Shown: positions 35,075 through 43,080 of the stretch, piece after piece | Layout: each line of letters begins with the position of its first letter | How positions within the stretch are numbered: position 1 is the stretch's first letter | DNA from: Streptomyces sp. NRRL F-5126 | Lineage (GTDB): Bacteria; Actinomycetota; Actinomycetes; Streptomycetales; Streptomycetaceae | Direction: 5' to 3' | NCBI RefSeq assembly: GCF_000721265.1 | Contig: NZ_JOFZ01000006.1 | Location: 558,001 to 622,000, forward strand | Length of the DNA: 64,000 nucleotides | Program-made: the position numbers and the translations under genes | Notes under the pieces: generated by a model | The model's database searches: none | The model's input: the letters and a program-made list of their open reading frames with translations, nothing else | What the model was told of the DNA's origin: nothing

Positions 35075-35088
35075 TGAGAGCGCTCTCA
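35075..35088. promoter_or_regulatory. LacI-family operator, perfect 14-base palindrome
   Basis: TGAGAGCGCTCTCA is a perfect palindrome centred on GCGC. It has the GAGCGCTC core of actinomycete LacI-type sugar-repressor sites, such as the CebR box TGGGAGCGCTCCCA. It lies in the 213-base gap upstream of the GH64-like gene, fitting repression in the absence of oligosaccharide inducer. No LacI gene is in the window. Confidence 0.75.
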
Positions 35089-35153
35089 AAGCCTCGACGT
35101 CACGCATGTACTTGTCAAGGGATCGCACGGCAGAGTTCGGCGTGCCACCGACG

Positions 35154-35912
35154 TCATCCCACGAGGCGCTCGGGATCGAACACGGCACGGAAGTGGGGGA
35201 ACCGCTCGGACCTGGGGTCCAGCAGATCGAGCAGGGTGACGAGTTGACGCTGGACCTCAAGAAGGCGCCCCACAGCGGGACCCGTGTCCGCGGCGAGCGC
35301 GTCCACGTCGGCCAGCAGCCGCTCGAACCAGCCGCGGAACGCCTCGTCCCCGTCCAGCCGGGCGCAGAACTCGGCGAACCCCAGGCAGCGGCGGTGCTTC
35401 GGCTCGCCGTCCTGGTGGACCATCAGTTCCCCGATCGCACGCTGCTCGGCCCGGAACAGGCGCAGTTCATTGCTGTCGGGCGTGACGCGGCTGAGCGCGT
35501 GGCCCACGTTCGAGATCTGCGCCATGACGCTGCGGTTCGTGCTGGAGCTGCCGAGGTCGAGGAACTGGACGTCCCGCCGGAGCATCTCCACCCACCCCAG
35601 GTATTCGGCCAGTACGAACACGGTGCTGCGGCGCGCGTACTCGGCCTCCCGCTCGCTGCCGAGCACGAGGAAGGACGTCAGGTATCCGGCGGCCCGGCCG
35701 TTCGACGCGGAGTCGATGGCGTACCCGTGCAGGATGTTGAACAAGCGCCCCTGGAAATCGAACGCGGCCCAGGCGAGGGAGGCCCCGTAGGAGTCCATGA
35801 CATCGCGCTGCTCCATCGTGCGCAGCCGCTGCTGCTGCCAGTACCCGAGCACGGCCGTCGCGGTCGCACTGGCCAGCGCGACCCCGGCCGACACCCACGA
35901 CACCACGTCCAC
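35154..35912 (-). CDS. Unknown protein with N-terminal membrane anchor
   Basis: A 252-residue protein I do not recognise. Residues about 5-24 (SWVSAGVALASATATAVLGY) form one membrane helix; the rest is soluble and mostly helical, with several Trp and Arg residues, and no cysteine cluster or nucleotide-binding motif except a lone Cys pair around CLGFAEFCARLDGDE. The layout (short anchor then a four-helix-like body) resembles the DUF4760-type anchored proteins of Streptomyces, but this is only a resemblance. The start is a GTG at 35912 with GAGGGGG upstream. It is transcribed on its own between tRNA-Tyr and the GH64-like gene. Confidence 0.7.
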   Translation of the reverse strand: MDVVSWVSAGVALASATATAVLGYWQQQRLRTMEQRDVMDSYGASLAWAAFDFQGRLFNILHGYAIDSASNGRAAGYLTSFLVLGSEREAEYARRSTVFVLAEYLGWVEMLRRDVQFLDLGSSSTNRSVMAQISNVGHALSRVTPDSNELRLFRAEQRAIGELMVHQDGEPKHRRCLGFAEFCARLDGDEAFRGWFERLLADVDALAADTGPAVGRLLEVQRQLVTLLDLLDPRSERFPHFRAVFDPERLVG

Positions 35913-35949
35913 AGCCGTTCCCCCTCAGAGCCGGTGCGGGTGAGCACAA

Positions 35950-35985
35950 CGGCCCCCGCACCGCGTTTCCGCAGTTCGGGGGCCG
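35950..35985 (-). terminator. tRNA-Tyr terminator
   Basis: CGGCCCCCG pairs with CGGGGGCCG around a loop that holds a small inner stem (GCG/CGC), 12 bases after the tRNA-Tyr 3' end. Confidence 0.7.
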
Positions 35986-35996
35986 TTTTTCGTGCG

Positions 35997-36078
35997 TGGC
36001 GGCACCAGGATTCGAACCTGGGAAGGCGAAGCCGGCGGATTTACAGTCCGCTCCCATTGGCCACTCGGGCATACCGCC
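35997..36078 (-). tRNA. tRNA-Tyr (GTA)
   Basis: An 82-base class II tRNA with a long variable arm. Acceptor GGCGGTA/TGCCGCC (one mismatch-like A-T end pair), anticodon stem CGGACT/AATCCG with GTA, T-arm GGTTCGAATCC. No encoded CCA. Confidence 0.95.
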
Positions 36079-36280
36079 ATGGGTACTGCCGCGTTCGCGG
36101 CGCCCACCTGGATGGGGCCTCCGTCGCGACGTCGTAAACGATACCTGATGCCCGAGGGTGCTCCGCCACCGGATTGATCCGCGCTGCGGACGAGCGCGGG
36201 TGGCTAGGCTTGCGCGCGGCGGCCGGGCGTGCGCGGCCGTGACAGAGCAGCTGAGAACCGATACAAGGAGCCACAAGGAC

Positions 36281-36769
36281 ATGGCCGACTCCAGTTTCGA
36301 CATCGTCTCGAAGGTCGAGCGGCAGGAGGTCGACAACGCCCTCAACCAGGCCGCCAAGGAGATCTCGCAGCGCTACGACTTCAAGAACGTGGGCGCCTCG
36401 ATCAGCTGGTCGGGCGAGAAGATCGTCATGGAGGCGAACTCCGAGGAGAGGGTCAAGGCGATCCTCGACGTCTTCCAGTCGAAGCTCATCAAGCGGGGCA
36501 TCTCGCTGAAGGCGCTGGACGCGGGCGAGCCGCAGCTCTCCGGCAAGGAGTACAAGATCTTCGCCTCCATCGAGGAGGGCATCTCGCAGGACAACGCCAA
36601 GAAGGTCGCGAAGATCATCCGCGACGAGGGCCCGAAGGGCGTCAAGGCGCAGGTGCAGGGAGACGAGCTGCGCGTCAGCTCCAAGAGCCGGGACGACCTC
36701 CAGAGCATCATCGCCCTGCTCAAGGGCAAGGACTTCGACTTCGCACTCCAGTACGTCAACTACCGCTGA
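36281..36769 (+). CDS. yajQ: YajQ-family nucleotide-binding protein
   Basis: A 162-residue member of the YajQ/DUF520 family, beginning [20 protein letters not shown]. It has two ferredoxin-like RNP-type folds; characteristic segments are [52 protein letters not shown] (read in two pieces) and [10 protein letters not shown]. Some homologues bind cyclic-di-GMP and act with LysR regulators; others bind nucleic acid or nucleotides. The start is the ATG at 36281 with AAGGAG about 11 bases and AAGGAC 6 bases upstream. Confidence 0.95.
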   Translation: MADSSFDIVSKVERQEVDNALNQAAKEISQRYDFKNVGASISWSGEKIVMEANSEERVKAILDVFQSKLIKRGISLKALDAGEPQLSGKEYKIFASIEEGISQDNAKKVAKIIRDEGPKGVKAQVQGDELRVSSKSRDDLQSIIALLKGKDFDFALQYVNYR

Positions 36770-36873
36770 CACCGGCGGCGTCGCGTCGCGCCGGCCGAGG
36801 GTGCCGCGTCTGAAAACCGCCGGTCGCCGGCGCGGGTCCGGGCCAGACTCGGCACCTGAGGAAAGGAGCCGAC

Positions 36874-37404
36874 ATGACCACGACCGACATGACCACGACC
36901 CTGTACACGACGGTCGGCAGCCCCCTGGGTGAGCTGCTGCTCGTCGGCCGGTCGTCGCCGACCGCGCCCGGCGGCACGGCGCTCGTCTCGCTCTCGCTGC
37001 CGGGACAGAAGGGCGCGGCGGTCGTCGAGGACGGCTGGGTGCGGGACGAGGCGGCCTTCGCGGGGACCGCCCGGCAGCTGACGGCGTACTTCGCCGGCGA
37101 GCGCACGCGCTTCGACGTCGAGTACGCCGACGGGCCGGGCGCCACGGACTTCCGGCGGCGGGTGTGGCGGGCCGTCGAGTCCATCCCGTACGGCAGGACG
37201 GCGACGTACGGGCAGATCGCCGCCGCGGTCGGCGCCTCCGGCGCGGGCGTCCGCGCCGTGGGCACGGCCATCGGGCGCAATCCGCTGCTCGTCGTGCGGC
37301 CCTGCCACCGCGTGATCGGCTCGGACGGCGCGCTGCGCGGCTACGCGGGCGGCCTGGCCCGCAAGGAACACCTACTCGGCCTGGAAGGCGCGCTTCCGGC
37401 ATGA
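36874..37404 (+). CDS. ogt: Methylated-DNA--protein-cysteine S-methyltransferase
   Basis: A 176-residue suicide DNA-repair protein that removes methyl from O6-methylguanine. The active site is Cys144 in RPCHRVIG; the helix-turn-helix with the arginine finger is YGQIAAAVGASGAGVRAVGTAI, and the Asn-hinge is GRNPLL. The protein has no Ada N-terminal zinc/activator part, so it is the Ogt type. It overlaps the alkB-like gene by four bases (ATGA), making a two-gene direct-reversal repair operon. ATG at 36874 with AAAGGAGCC upstream. Confidence 0.95.
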   Translation: MTTTDMTTTLYTTVGSPLGELLLVGRSSPTAPGGTALVSLSLPGQKGAAVVEDGWVRDEAAFAGTARQLTAYFAGERTRFDVEYADGPGATDFRRRVWRAVESIPYGRTATYGQIAAAVGASGAGVRAVGTAIGRNPLLVVRPCHRVIGSDGALRGYAGGLARKEHLLGLEGALPA

Positions 37405-38075
37405 CCGGGGAGCTGTTCCCGCGCCCGCGCGCGGTCGTGGCCCCCGGGGCCGTGCACGTACCCGGGTGGCTGCCGCCGGAGCGGCAGCGGGAGCTGGTGG
37501 CGGCCTGCCGGTCGTGGGCGGCCGGTCCTGTGCCGATGCAGCACACCCGGCTGCCGCGCGGCGGTGTCATGTCCGTTCAGACGGTCTGCGTGGGCTGGCA
37601 CTGGCGCCCGTACCGCTACACGCGCGAGGCCGGGGACGTGAACGGCGAGCGCGTCGTCGACTTCCCCGACTGGCTCGGCGCACTCGGGCGGGAGGCGCTG
37701 GCCGCCGCGTACGACGGCGTCGAAGGGACGGAGCCGTACGCGCCGGAGCCGTACGCGCCGGACACCGCGCTCGTGAACTTCTACGACGGCGCCGCGAGGA
37801 TGGGCATGCACCAGGACAAGGACGAGGAGTCCCGGGCACCCGTGGTGTCGCTGAGCATCGGCGACCGTTGCGTGTTCCGCTTCGGCAACACGGAGGACCG
37901 GGGCCGCCCGTACACGGACGTCGAACTCGGCTCGGGCGACCTGTTCGTCTTCGGCGGGCCGTCGCGTCTTGCCTACCACGCCGTGCCGAAGGTGTACGCG
38001 GGGACGGCCACTCCGGACAGCGGGATGAGCGGCGGCCGCCTGAACATCACCCTCCGGGAGACCGGACTGCGGTGA
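37401..38075 (+). CDS. alkB: AlkB-family alpha-ketoglutarate-dependent dioxygenase
   Basis: A 224-residue Fe(II)/2-oxoglutarate dioxygenase that would demethylate 1-methyladenine or 3-methylcytosine. The iron triad is His137, Asp139 (MGMHQDKDE) and His193 (LAYHAVPKV); the arginine-rich C-terminus RLNITLRETGLR binds 2-oxoglutarate. A nucleotide-recognition lid contains GWHWRPYRY. It contains the short duplicated PYAPEPYAPD (about residues 113-122). It starts inside the ogt stop codon and is therefore translationally coupled. Ends at 38075, facing the minus-strand glsB-like gene 8 bases away. Confidence 0.93.
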   Translation: MTGELFPRPRAVVAPGAVHVPGWLPPERQRELVAACRSWAAGPVPMQHTRLPRGGVMSVQTVCVGWHWRPYRYTREAGDVNGERVVDFPDWLGALGREALAAAYDGVEGTEPYAPEPYAPDTALVNFYDGAARMGMHQDKDEESRAPVVSLSIGDRCVFRFGNTEDRGRPYTDVELGSGDLFVFGGPSRLAYHAVPKVYAGTATPDSGMSGGRLNITLRETGLR

Positions 38076-38082
38076 ACGGCCG

Positions 38083-38355
38083 TCAGCGCCGGTCGCGGGA
38101 GTTGCCGAAGACCAGCCGGTAGGCGATCAGCAGGACGAGCGATCCGCCGATCGCCGCTATCCACGTCGGGCCGTCGAAGAAGCTCTTGTTGATGGGGTGG
38201 TCCAGCCACTCGGCGGAGATCCAGCCGCCCAGGAAGGCCCCGGCGATCCCGATGAGCGTCGTACCGATGAAACCGCCCGGGTCCCTGCCGGGAAGCAGGA
38301 TCTTCGCGGCCATGCCCGCGAGCAGCCCGAGGATGATCCAGCCGATGATGCCCAT
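38083..38355 (-). CDS. GlsB/YeaQ/YmgE-type small membrane protein
   Basis: A 90-residue protein with three membrane spans: MGIIGWIILGLLAGMAAKI, GGFIGTTLIGIAGAFLGGWI and TWIAAIGGSLVLLIAYRLVFG. The LLPGRDPGGF turn and the glycine pattern are diagnostic of the transglycosylase-associated (YeaQ/YmgE) family, small stress-related membrane proteins of unknown function. The start is the ATG at 38355. Confidence 0.85.
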   Translation of the reverse strand: MGIIGWIILGLLAGMAAKILLPGRDPGGFIGTTLIGIAGAFLGGWISAEWLDHPINKSFFDGPTWIAAIGGSLVLLIAYRLVFGNSRDRR

Positions 38356-38434
38356 GCCCTGTACCCGTCTCTTTCGTGCGTGCCGCGTTCGTGCGTGCCG
38401 TTCGTGTGTGCCGTCGTCTGTCAAGACGCGGCTC

Positions 38435-38460
38435 GCACGCCGCGCGGTTGCGCGGCGTGC
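38435..38460 (-). terminator. htpX-yccF terminator
   Basis: GCACGCCGCGC pairs perfectly with GCGCGGCGTGC around a GGTT loop, 54 bases after the YccF gene. Confidence 0.75.
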
Positions 38461-38514
38461 GTGAACCTCATGTGGCCATCTTGGACGACGGGACTGACAG
38501 TCACCCGTCCCCGG

Positions 38515-38913
38515 TCACCAGCGGGTCGTGGCGAACGCCTGGTCCGTCGGGACGATCTCCTTGCCGAGCGGCATCAGCGACAGCGGGATCAGCTTGAAGT
38601 TGGCGAGGCCGAGCGGGATGCCGATGATCGTGATGCACAGGGCGATGCCGGTGAAGACATGGCCCAGCGCCAGCCACCAGCCGGCGAGGATCACCCAGAG
38701 CACGTTGCCCACGAGGGAGCCCGCGCCCGCGCCTTGGCGGTCCACGGCGGTGCGCCCGAAGGGCCACAGGGCGTACGCGCCGATACGGAACGCGGCGATG
38801 CCGAAGGGGATGCCGATGATCGTGACGCAGAGCACCAACCCCGCCACCAGGTATCCGAGGAACATCCAGAAGCCGCAGAGTACGAGCCAGACGATGTTGA
38901 GGATTGTCTTCAT
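38515..38913 (-). CDS. yccF: YccF-domain inner-membrane protein
   Basis: A 132-residue protein made of two tandem YccF units, each with hydrophobic helices and the repeated motif (C)[25 protein letters not shown] / (C)[25 protein letters not shown]. Function is unknown. Its start codon overlaps the htpX stop (ATGA), so the two are coupled. Confidence 0.88.
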   Translation of the reverse strand: MKTILNIVWLVLCGFWMFLGYLVAGLVLCVTIIGIPFGIAAFRIGAYALWPFGRTAVDRQGAGAGSLVGNVLWVILAGWWLALGHVFTGIALCITIIGIPLGLANFKLIPLSLMPLGKEIVPTDQAFATTRW

Positions 38914-39773
38914 GGTCGGCGTCCTGCCATCTGTTCGAGACGGGCGATGCGTTCAGCCATCGGCGGGTGCGTGGAGAACAGCTTCGAGAAGCCCTGTCCT
39001 GGGCGGAAGGGGTTGGCGATCATCATGTGGCTCGCCGCTTCGAGGCGCGGCTCGGGCGGCAGCGGGAGCTGCTTGGTGCCCGCGTCCAGCTTGCGCAGCG
39101 CGCCCGCGAGGGCCAGCGGATCGCCCGTGAGCTGGGCACCCGAGGCGTCCGCCTGGTACTCGCGCGAGCGGCTCACGGCCAGCTGGATGACCGACGCGGC
39201 GAGCGGTCCGAGCAGCATGATCATGAGGAAGCCGACGATACCGGGTCCCTCGTCGTCGTCCGAACGGCCCACCGGGATCAGCCATGCGAAGTTGACGAGG
39301 AACATCACCACGGAGGCCAGCGCGCCCGCCACGGACGAGATCAGGATGTCGCGGTTGTAGACGTGGCTGAGCTCGTGCCCGAGGACCGCCCGCACCTCGC
39401 GCTCGTCAAGGATCTGCAGGATGCCCTCCGTGCAGCACACGGCGGCGTTGCGCGGGTTGCGGCCCGTGGCGAACGCGTTGGGCGCCTGCGTCGGCGAGAT
39501 GTAGAGCCTGGGCATGGGCTGGCGCGCGGCCGTCGACAGTTCGCGCACGATCCGGTGCAGCTCCGGCGCCTCGAACTCGCTGACGGGACGCGCGCGCATG
39601 GCGCGCAGCGCGAGCTTGTCGCTGTTCCAGTACGCGTACGCGTTGGTGCCGAGCGCCACGAGGACCGCGACGATCAGTCCCATGCGGCCGAAGAAACTGC
39701 CGATGACGATGATGAGCGCGGACAGTCCCCCGAGGAGTACGGCGGTCCTCAACCCGTTGTGCCGGCGGTGCAC
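38910..39773 (-). CDS. htpX: HtpX-like membrane zinc metalloprotease (M48B)
   Basis: A 287-residue membrane protease. Two N-terminal helices ([36 protein letters not shown]) precede the M48 domain with His133-Glu134-x-x-His137 ([11 protein letters not shown]) and the third zinc ligand Glu in [13 protein letters not shown]. Two more membrane segments lie between them. HtpX degrades misfolded membrane proteins from the cytoplasmic face. The C-terminal [16 protein letters not shown] is standard. Co-transcribed with yccF. Confidence 0.95.
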   Translation of the reverse strand: MHRRHNGLRTAVLLGGLSALIIVIGSFFGRMGLIVAVLVALGTNAYAYWNSDKLALRAMRARPVSEFEAPELHRIVRELSTAARQPMPRLYISPTQAPNAFATGRNPRNAAVCCTEGILQILDEREVRAVLGHELSHVYNRDILISSVAGALASVVMFLVNFAWLIPVGRSDDDEGPGIVGFLMIMLLGPLAASVIQLAVSRSREYQADASGAQLTGDPLALAGALRKLDAGTKQLPLPPEPRLEAASHMMIANPFRPGQGFSKLFSTHPPMAERIARLEQMAGRRP

Positions 39774-39929
39774 GGTACGCCCTCCAAGTCCTGCGGCAGG
39801 GAAACCCTTCGCTTGCTGCTCTCCACTCCCTACAAGTGGACCCTTCCGTACTGGTCAACGCCAGGCGGGGGCGTCCGGTTCCCCGCGCGCGGCAGGCGTG
39901 TGTGTGCCGTACGGGTGGTGGTCAGGCGC

Positions 39930-40541
39930 TCACGCGGCCAGGCCGGCGCTGATCAGCCAGATGTGTTCGCAGGTCGAAGACGCCTCCCGCAGGGCCTCGG
40001 GGGATCCTTGCGATGCGTGGTAAAAAGTCCGCTCGATCATCCAGCACAGGGCGCGTGCCATCGCCGGCGCCTGTTCCGGTCCGGCGCCGTCCCGTACGCC
40101 GGCGCGTTCCAGGACGGCGGTGATGGCCGAGATGAACAGGTCGGCCGTGGTGTTCCACAGCTCGCCGATCTCCGGGACGGTCAAGGACAGGTCGATGGCC
40201 GTGCGCATGACCAAGCCGTGCTCGTTCCACAGCTCGACCGTGCGCCGCATGGCCGCCGCGATGGCACCGCGCGGATCGTCGGCCTCGGCGGTCGCCCGCG
40301 AGCGGGCCCACAGGTGCTCGACGGTCCGTGCGACGAGTGCCGTGACCACTTCCGGCTTGGAGCCGAAGTAGAAGTACAGGGCTCCGCGTGTGATCCCGGC
40401 GCCCTGGGCGATGTCGCCCACCGTCATGGCGTCGTAGCCCTTCTGCGAGAGCAGGGCCTCGCAGGTGTCCAGAATGGCCCGCTCCCTGACATCGCCCTTG
40501 CGTTCTGTGGTGCGCCGGCGCGCGGGTTTGTCGGCGGGCAT
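39930..40541 (-). CDS. TetR/AcrR-family regulator (SDR-linked)
   Basis: A 203-residue TetR protein, from the ATG at 40541. Its helix-turn-helix is ERAILDTCEALLSQKGYDAMTVGDIAQGAGITRGALYFYFGSKPEV, read in pieces at about residues 20-65. The ligand-binding half contains a single acidic/aromatic patch and gives no ligand. Its ATG overlaps the SDR stop by one base (TGATG), so it is expressed with the SDR; the pair is probably autoregulated from the SDR promoter. The carboxyl end resembles EthR/SACE-type TetR proteins. Confidence 0.9.
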   Translation of the reverse strand: MPADKPARRRTTERKGDVRERAILDTCEALLSQKGYDAMTVGDIAQGAGITRGALYFYFGSKPEVVTALVARTVEHLWARSRATAEADDPRGAIAAAMRRTVELWNEHGLVMRTAIDLSLTVPEIGELWNTTADLFISAITAVLERAGVRDGAGPEQAPAMARALCWMIERTFYHASQGSPEALREASSTCEHIWLISAGLAA

Positions 40542-41389
40542 CAGAGCTGAGCGCCCTCTGCGAAGTCCGTCGTACGGGAGAGCTCCTCCCATGCCCGGAT
40601 GTCCTCGTCCACGGACGCACGCGCGGCGGCGACAAGGCGCAGCGCGTCCGAGCCCAGGACCAGGTGGGCCGGCGGCTTCTCGGCCGAAGCGATGCGGACG
40701 ACGGCCTCGCCCGCCTTGGCCGGGTCGCCCAACTGGTTGCCGCTGGCCTTCTGCCGCGCTTGCCGGATGGGTCCGAACAGCTCGTCGTAGTCGTCGACGG
40801 ATCGCGCGGCGCGTGTCATCGAGCGGCCCGCCCAGTCGGTGCGGAAGGAGCCGGGCTCGATCGCCGTCACGTGGATGCCGAACTGCGCGACCTCCTTGCC
40901 CAGGGCCTCCAGGACGCCCTCAAGGGCGAACTTGCTGCCGCAGTAGGCGGACATGCCGGGCACCGCCATGAGCCCTCCCATGGACGTGACGGCCATCAGG
41001 TGCCCGTGGCGGCGCCGGCGCATGTACGGCAGCGCGGCTTGCAGGGTGGCCATCGCCCCGAACACGTTGACCTCGAACTGCCGGCGCACCTCGGCCTGCG
41101 GGGTCTCCTCGAAGGTGCCCTCCAGGCCGTAGCCGGCATTGGCCACGACGACGTCGAGTGGGCCGACTTCCCGCTCGGCCTCCGCGATCACACGCGACAC
41201 GGCATCGGCGTCCGTGACGTCGAGGACGCGGCCGTGGGCGTGACCGGGTTCGAGCGCTTCGTAGGCGCGCAGGTCGTCCACGGAGCGCACCGTTCCGACG
41301 ACGGTGTGCCCGGCGTCCAGGGCGGCCAGGGCGAAGGCACGGCCGAGGCCGCTGCTGACGCCGGTGATGAGCCACTTCTGTTTCCGCAT
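40541..41389 (-). CDS. Classical short-chain dehydrogenase/reductase
   Basis: A 282-residue SDR. Cofactor motif TGVSSGLG at residue 10, NAG in VVVANAGYG, catalytic Ser in AVTSMGG, and Tyr/Lys in SAYCGSKFALEG. DVTDAD after the adenine strand favours NADP or NAD without deciding. The substrate is not known. The start is the ATG at 41389 with AGGAGG 6 bases upstream, preferable to the longer in-frame start at 41437. Followed by its overlapping tetR. Confidence 0.9.
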   Translation of the reverse strand: MRKQKWLITGVSSGLGRAFALAALDAGHTVVGTVRSVDDLRAYEALEPGHAHGRVLDVTDADAVSRVIAEAEREVGPLDVVVANAGYGLEGTFEETPQAEVRRQFEVNVFGAMATLQAALPYMRRRRHGHLMAVTSMGGLMAVPGMSAYCGSKFALEGVLEALGKEVAQFGIHVTAIEPGSFRTDWAGRSMTRAARSVDDYDELFGPIRQARQKASGNQLGDPAKAGEAVVRIASAEKPPAHLVLGSDALRLVAAARASVDEDIRAWEELSRTTDFAEGAQL

Positions 41390-41435
41390 CGTTCCTCCTG
41401 ACGGGCTCGCGAAGGACCGGATCGGCCTTTCGGCC

Positions 41436-41468
41436 ATCGAATCTACACCGCGTCGATTTTTATCGCCA
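41436..41468 (-). promoter_or_regulatory. Candidate SDR-tetR promoter with operator
   Basis: On the minus strand TGGCGA (41468-41463), a 17-base spacer and TAGATT (41445-41440). ATCGA-N12-TCGAT (41436-41457) is an inverted repeat covering the spacer and -10, plausible for the TetR encoded by this operon. Confidence 0.45.
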
Positions 41469-41511
41469 CTGTGCAGATTTCAGCTCTGCCGTTCCGGCGC
41501 GCCGGCGCTCC

Positions 41512-43080
41512 TCAAAAGAGGTTCGTGTCGGTGAGACGCAGCACCAGCTGCGGCGCCCCCGAGAGCGCAAGACCCACCACGGCCGCCAGAGCCACAGCCG
41601 CGACGAGGGGGCGCGGCGCCGCCTCCGGCACGGCGGTCGCGGGTGCGTCGGCCTCGGGTGCGTCGGCCTCGGGCTGCCCGGCAGCGGAGGGGTCCGCTCG
41701 CCCCGGCGCGCGGAACAGCAGCGCCGTCCAGCGCAGGTAGTAGTACAGCCCGCACACGACGTTGGCGGCCATCAGCACGGCCAGCCAGCCGAGCCCCGCG
41801 TCGACGGCGGACGAGAACACCGTGACCTTGGCGAACAGGCCGATGATGCCGGGCGGCAGCCCCGCGAGGCAGAGCAGGAAGAACGCGAGGGCGAGGGCCG
41901 TGAGCGGGCGGCGGGCGTAGAGGCCGCGGTAGTCGTCCAGCCGGCCCAACGGGCGCGCGCGTGCCACGAGGGCGGCGACGCCGAAGGCGCCGAGGTTGAC
42001 GGCCGCGTACATGAGCGCGTACGCGACGGTGGACCCGACGCGCTGCTCGCCCGCGTACGCGGCGGCCGCGATCGGCACCAGCAGGTAGCCCGCCTGCGCG
42101 ACCGACGACCAGGCGAGCAGGCGGACGGCGCCACGCGCGCGCGTCGCGGACTGCCGCAGGGCGGCCGCGTTGCCGACGGACATGGTGAGGGCCGCGAACA
42201 CGGCGAGCGCCGGGCCCCACAGGTGCGCGTACGGCGGGAAGGCGACGACCGTCACGAGGATGAGCCCGGAGAAGCCGACCGCCTTGCTGACGACGGAGAG
42301 GTAGGCGGCGATGGGCAGCGGAGCGCCGACATACGTGTCGGGGACCCAGAAGTGGAAGGGTGCGGCGGCTGTTTTGAAGGCGAAGCCCACGAGTGTCAGG
42401 AGCACCCCGGCCCCGGCTACGGGCCTGAGCTGGTCCGGGACGTGCGTGAGGCCGGTGGCGACGGCCGACAGGTGCAGGCTGCCCGTCGCCGCGTACACGA
42501 AGCTCACGCCGAGGAGCATGACGGCGGTCGCCGCCACGGAGGAGAGGAAGAACTTGAGCGCGGCCTCGGCGGAGAGGCGGTCGCCGCGCCGGATGCCGAC
42601 GAGGGCGAAGGCGGGCAGCGACGCGACCTCGAGGGCGACGACGAGGGTGGCGAGATCGCGAGCGGCGGGCAGCAGGGCCGCGCCCGAGGCTGACGACAGC
42701 AGCAGGAACCAGTACTCGCCGGGGAAGCGGTCCGCCTCCGCCTCCGGGGCACAGTCGCCGCCCGCCATGGAGAGCAGTGCGGTGAGGAGGGCGCCGCCGA
42801 GCACGAGGAGCTGGATGGCCAGCGCGAAGTGGTCGGCCGTGTAGCTGCACAGATGGTGGCCGCGGGTGAGGCAGAAGGTGGTGCGGTCGCCTGAGCGCAG
42901 CGGGAGCAGCGACAGCAGCGCGAGGACGAGGCCCGCCACCGACACCGCGCCGAGCAGCGGCTTGCGGTGCTCCTCGACGAAGAGGTCCGCGACGAGAACC
43001 ACCAGCGCCATGACGGCGGTGATCCCTGGCGGTGCGACGGCGAGCCAGTCGACGGACTGGACGAGGGCCGCGGCGCTCAC
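41512..43080 (-). CDS. nuoN: NADH-quinone oxidoreductase-like subunit N
   Basis: A 522-residue antiporter-like membrane subunit with about 14 helices. The discontinuous helix and key lysine lie in AFKTAAAPFHFWVPDTYVGAPLPIAAYLSVVSKAVGF, read in two pieces. Its GTG start (43080) overlaps the nuoM stop by four bases and has GGGAGGTGG upstream; longer frames reading upstream run through nuoM. It is the last gene of the nuo cluster. The C-terminal tail is Ala/Pro-rich and hydrophilic (PEADAPEADAPATAVPEAAP). Confidence 0.95.
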   Translation of the reverse strand: MSAAALVQSVDWLAVAPPGITAVMALVVLVADLFVEEHRKPLLGAVSVAGLVLALLSLLPLRSGDRTTFCLTRGHHLCSYTADHFALAIQLLVLGGALLTALLSMAGGDCAPEAEADRFPGEYWFLLLSSASGAALLPAARDLATLVVALEVASLPAFALVGIRRGDRLSAEAALKFFLSSVAATAVMLLGVSFVYAATGSLHLSAVATGLTHVPDQLRPVAGAGVLLTLVGFAFKTAAAPFHFWVPDTYVGAPLPIAAYLSVVSKAVGFSGLILVTVVAFPPYAHLWGPALAVFAALTMSVGNAAALRQSATRARGAVRLLAWSSVAQAGYLLVPIAAAAYAGEQRVGSTVAYALMYAAVNLGAFGVAALVARARPLGRLDDYRGLYARRPLTALALAFFLLCLAGLPPGIIGLFAKVTVFSSAVDAGLGWLAVLMAANVVCGLYYYLRWTALLFRAPGRADPSAAGQPEADAPEADAPATAVPEAAPRPLVAAVALAAVVGLALSGAPQLVLRLTDTNLF

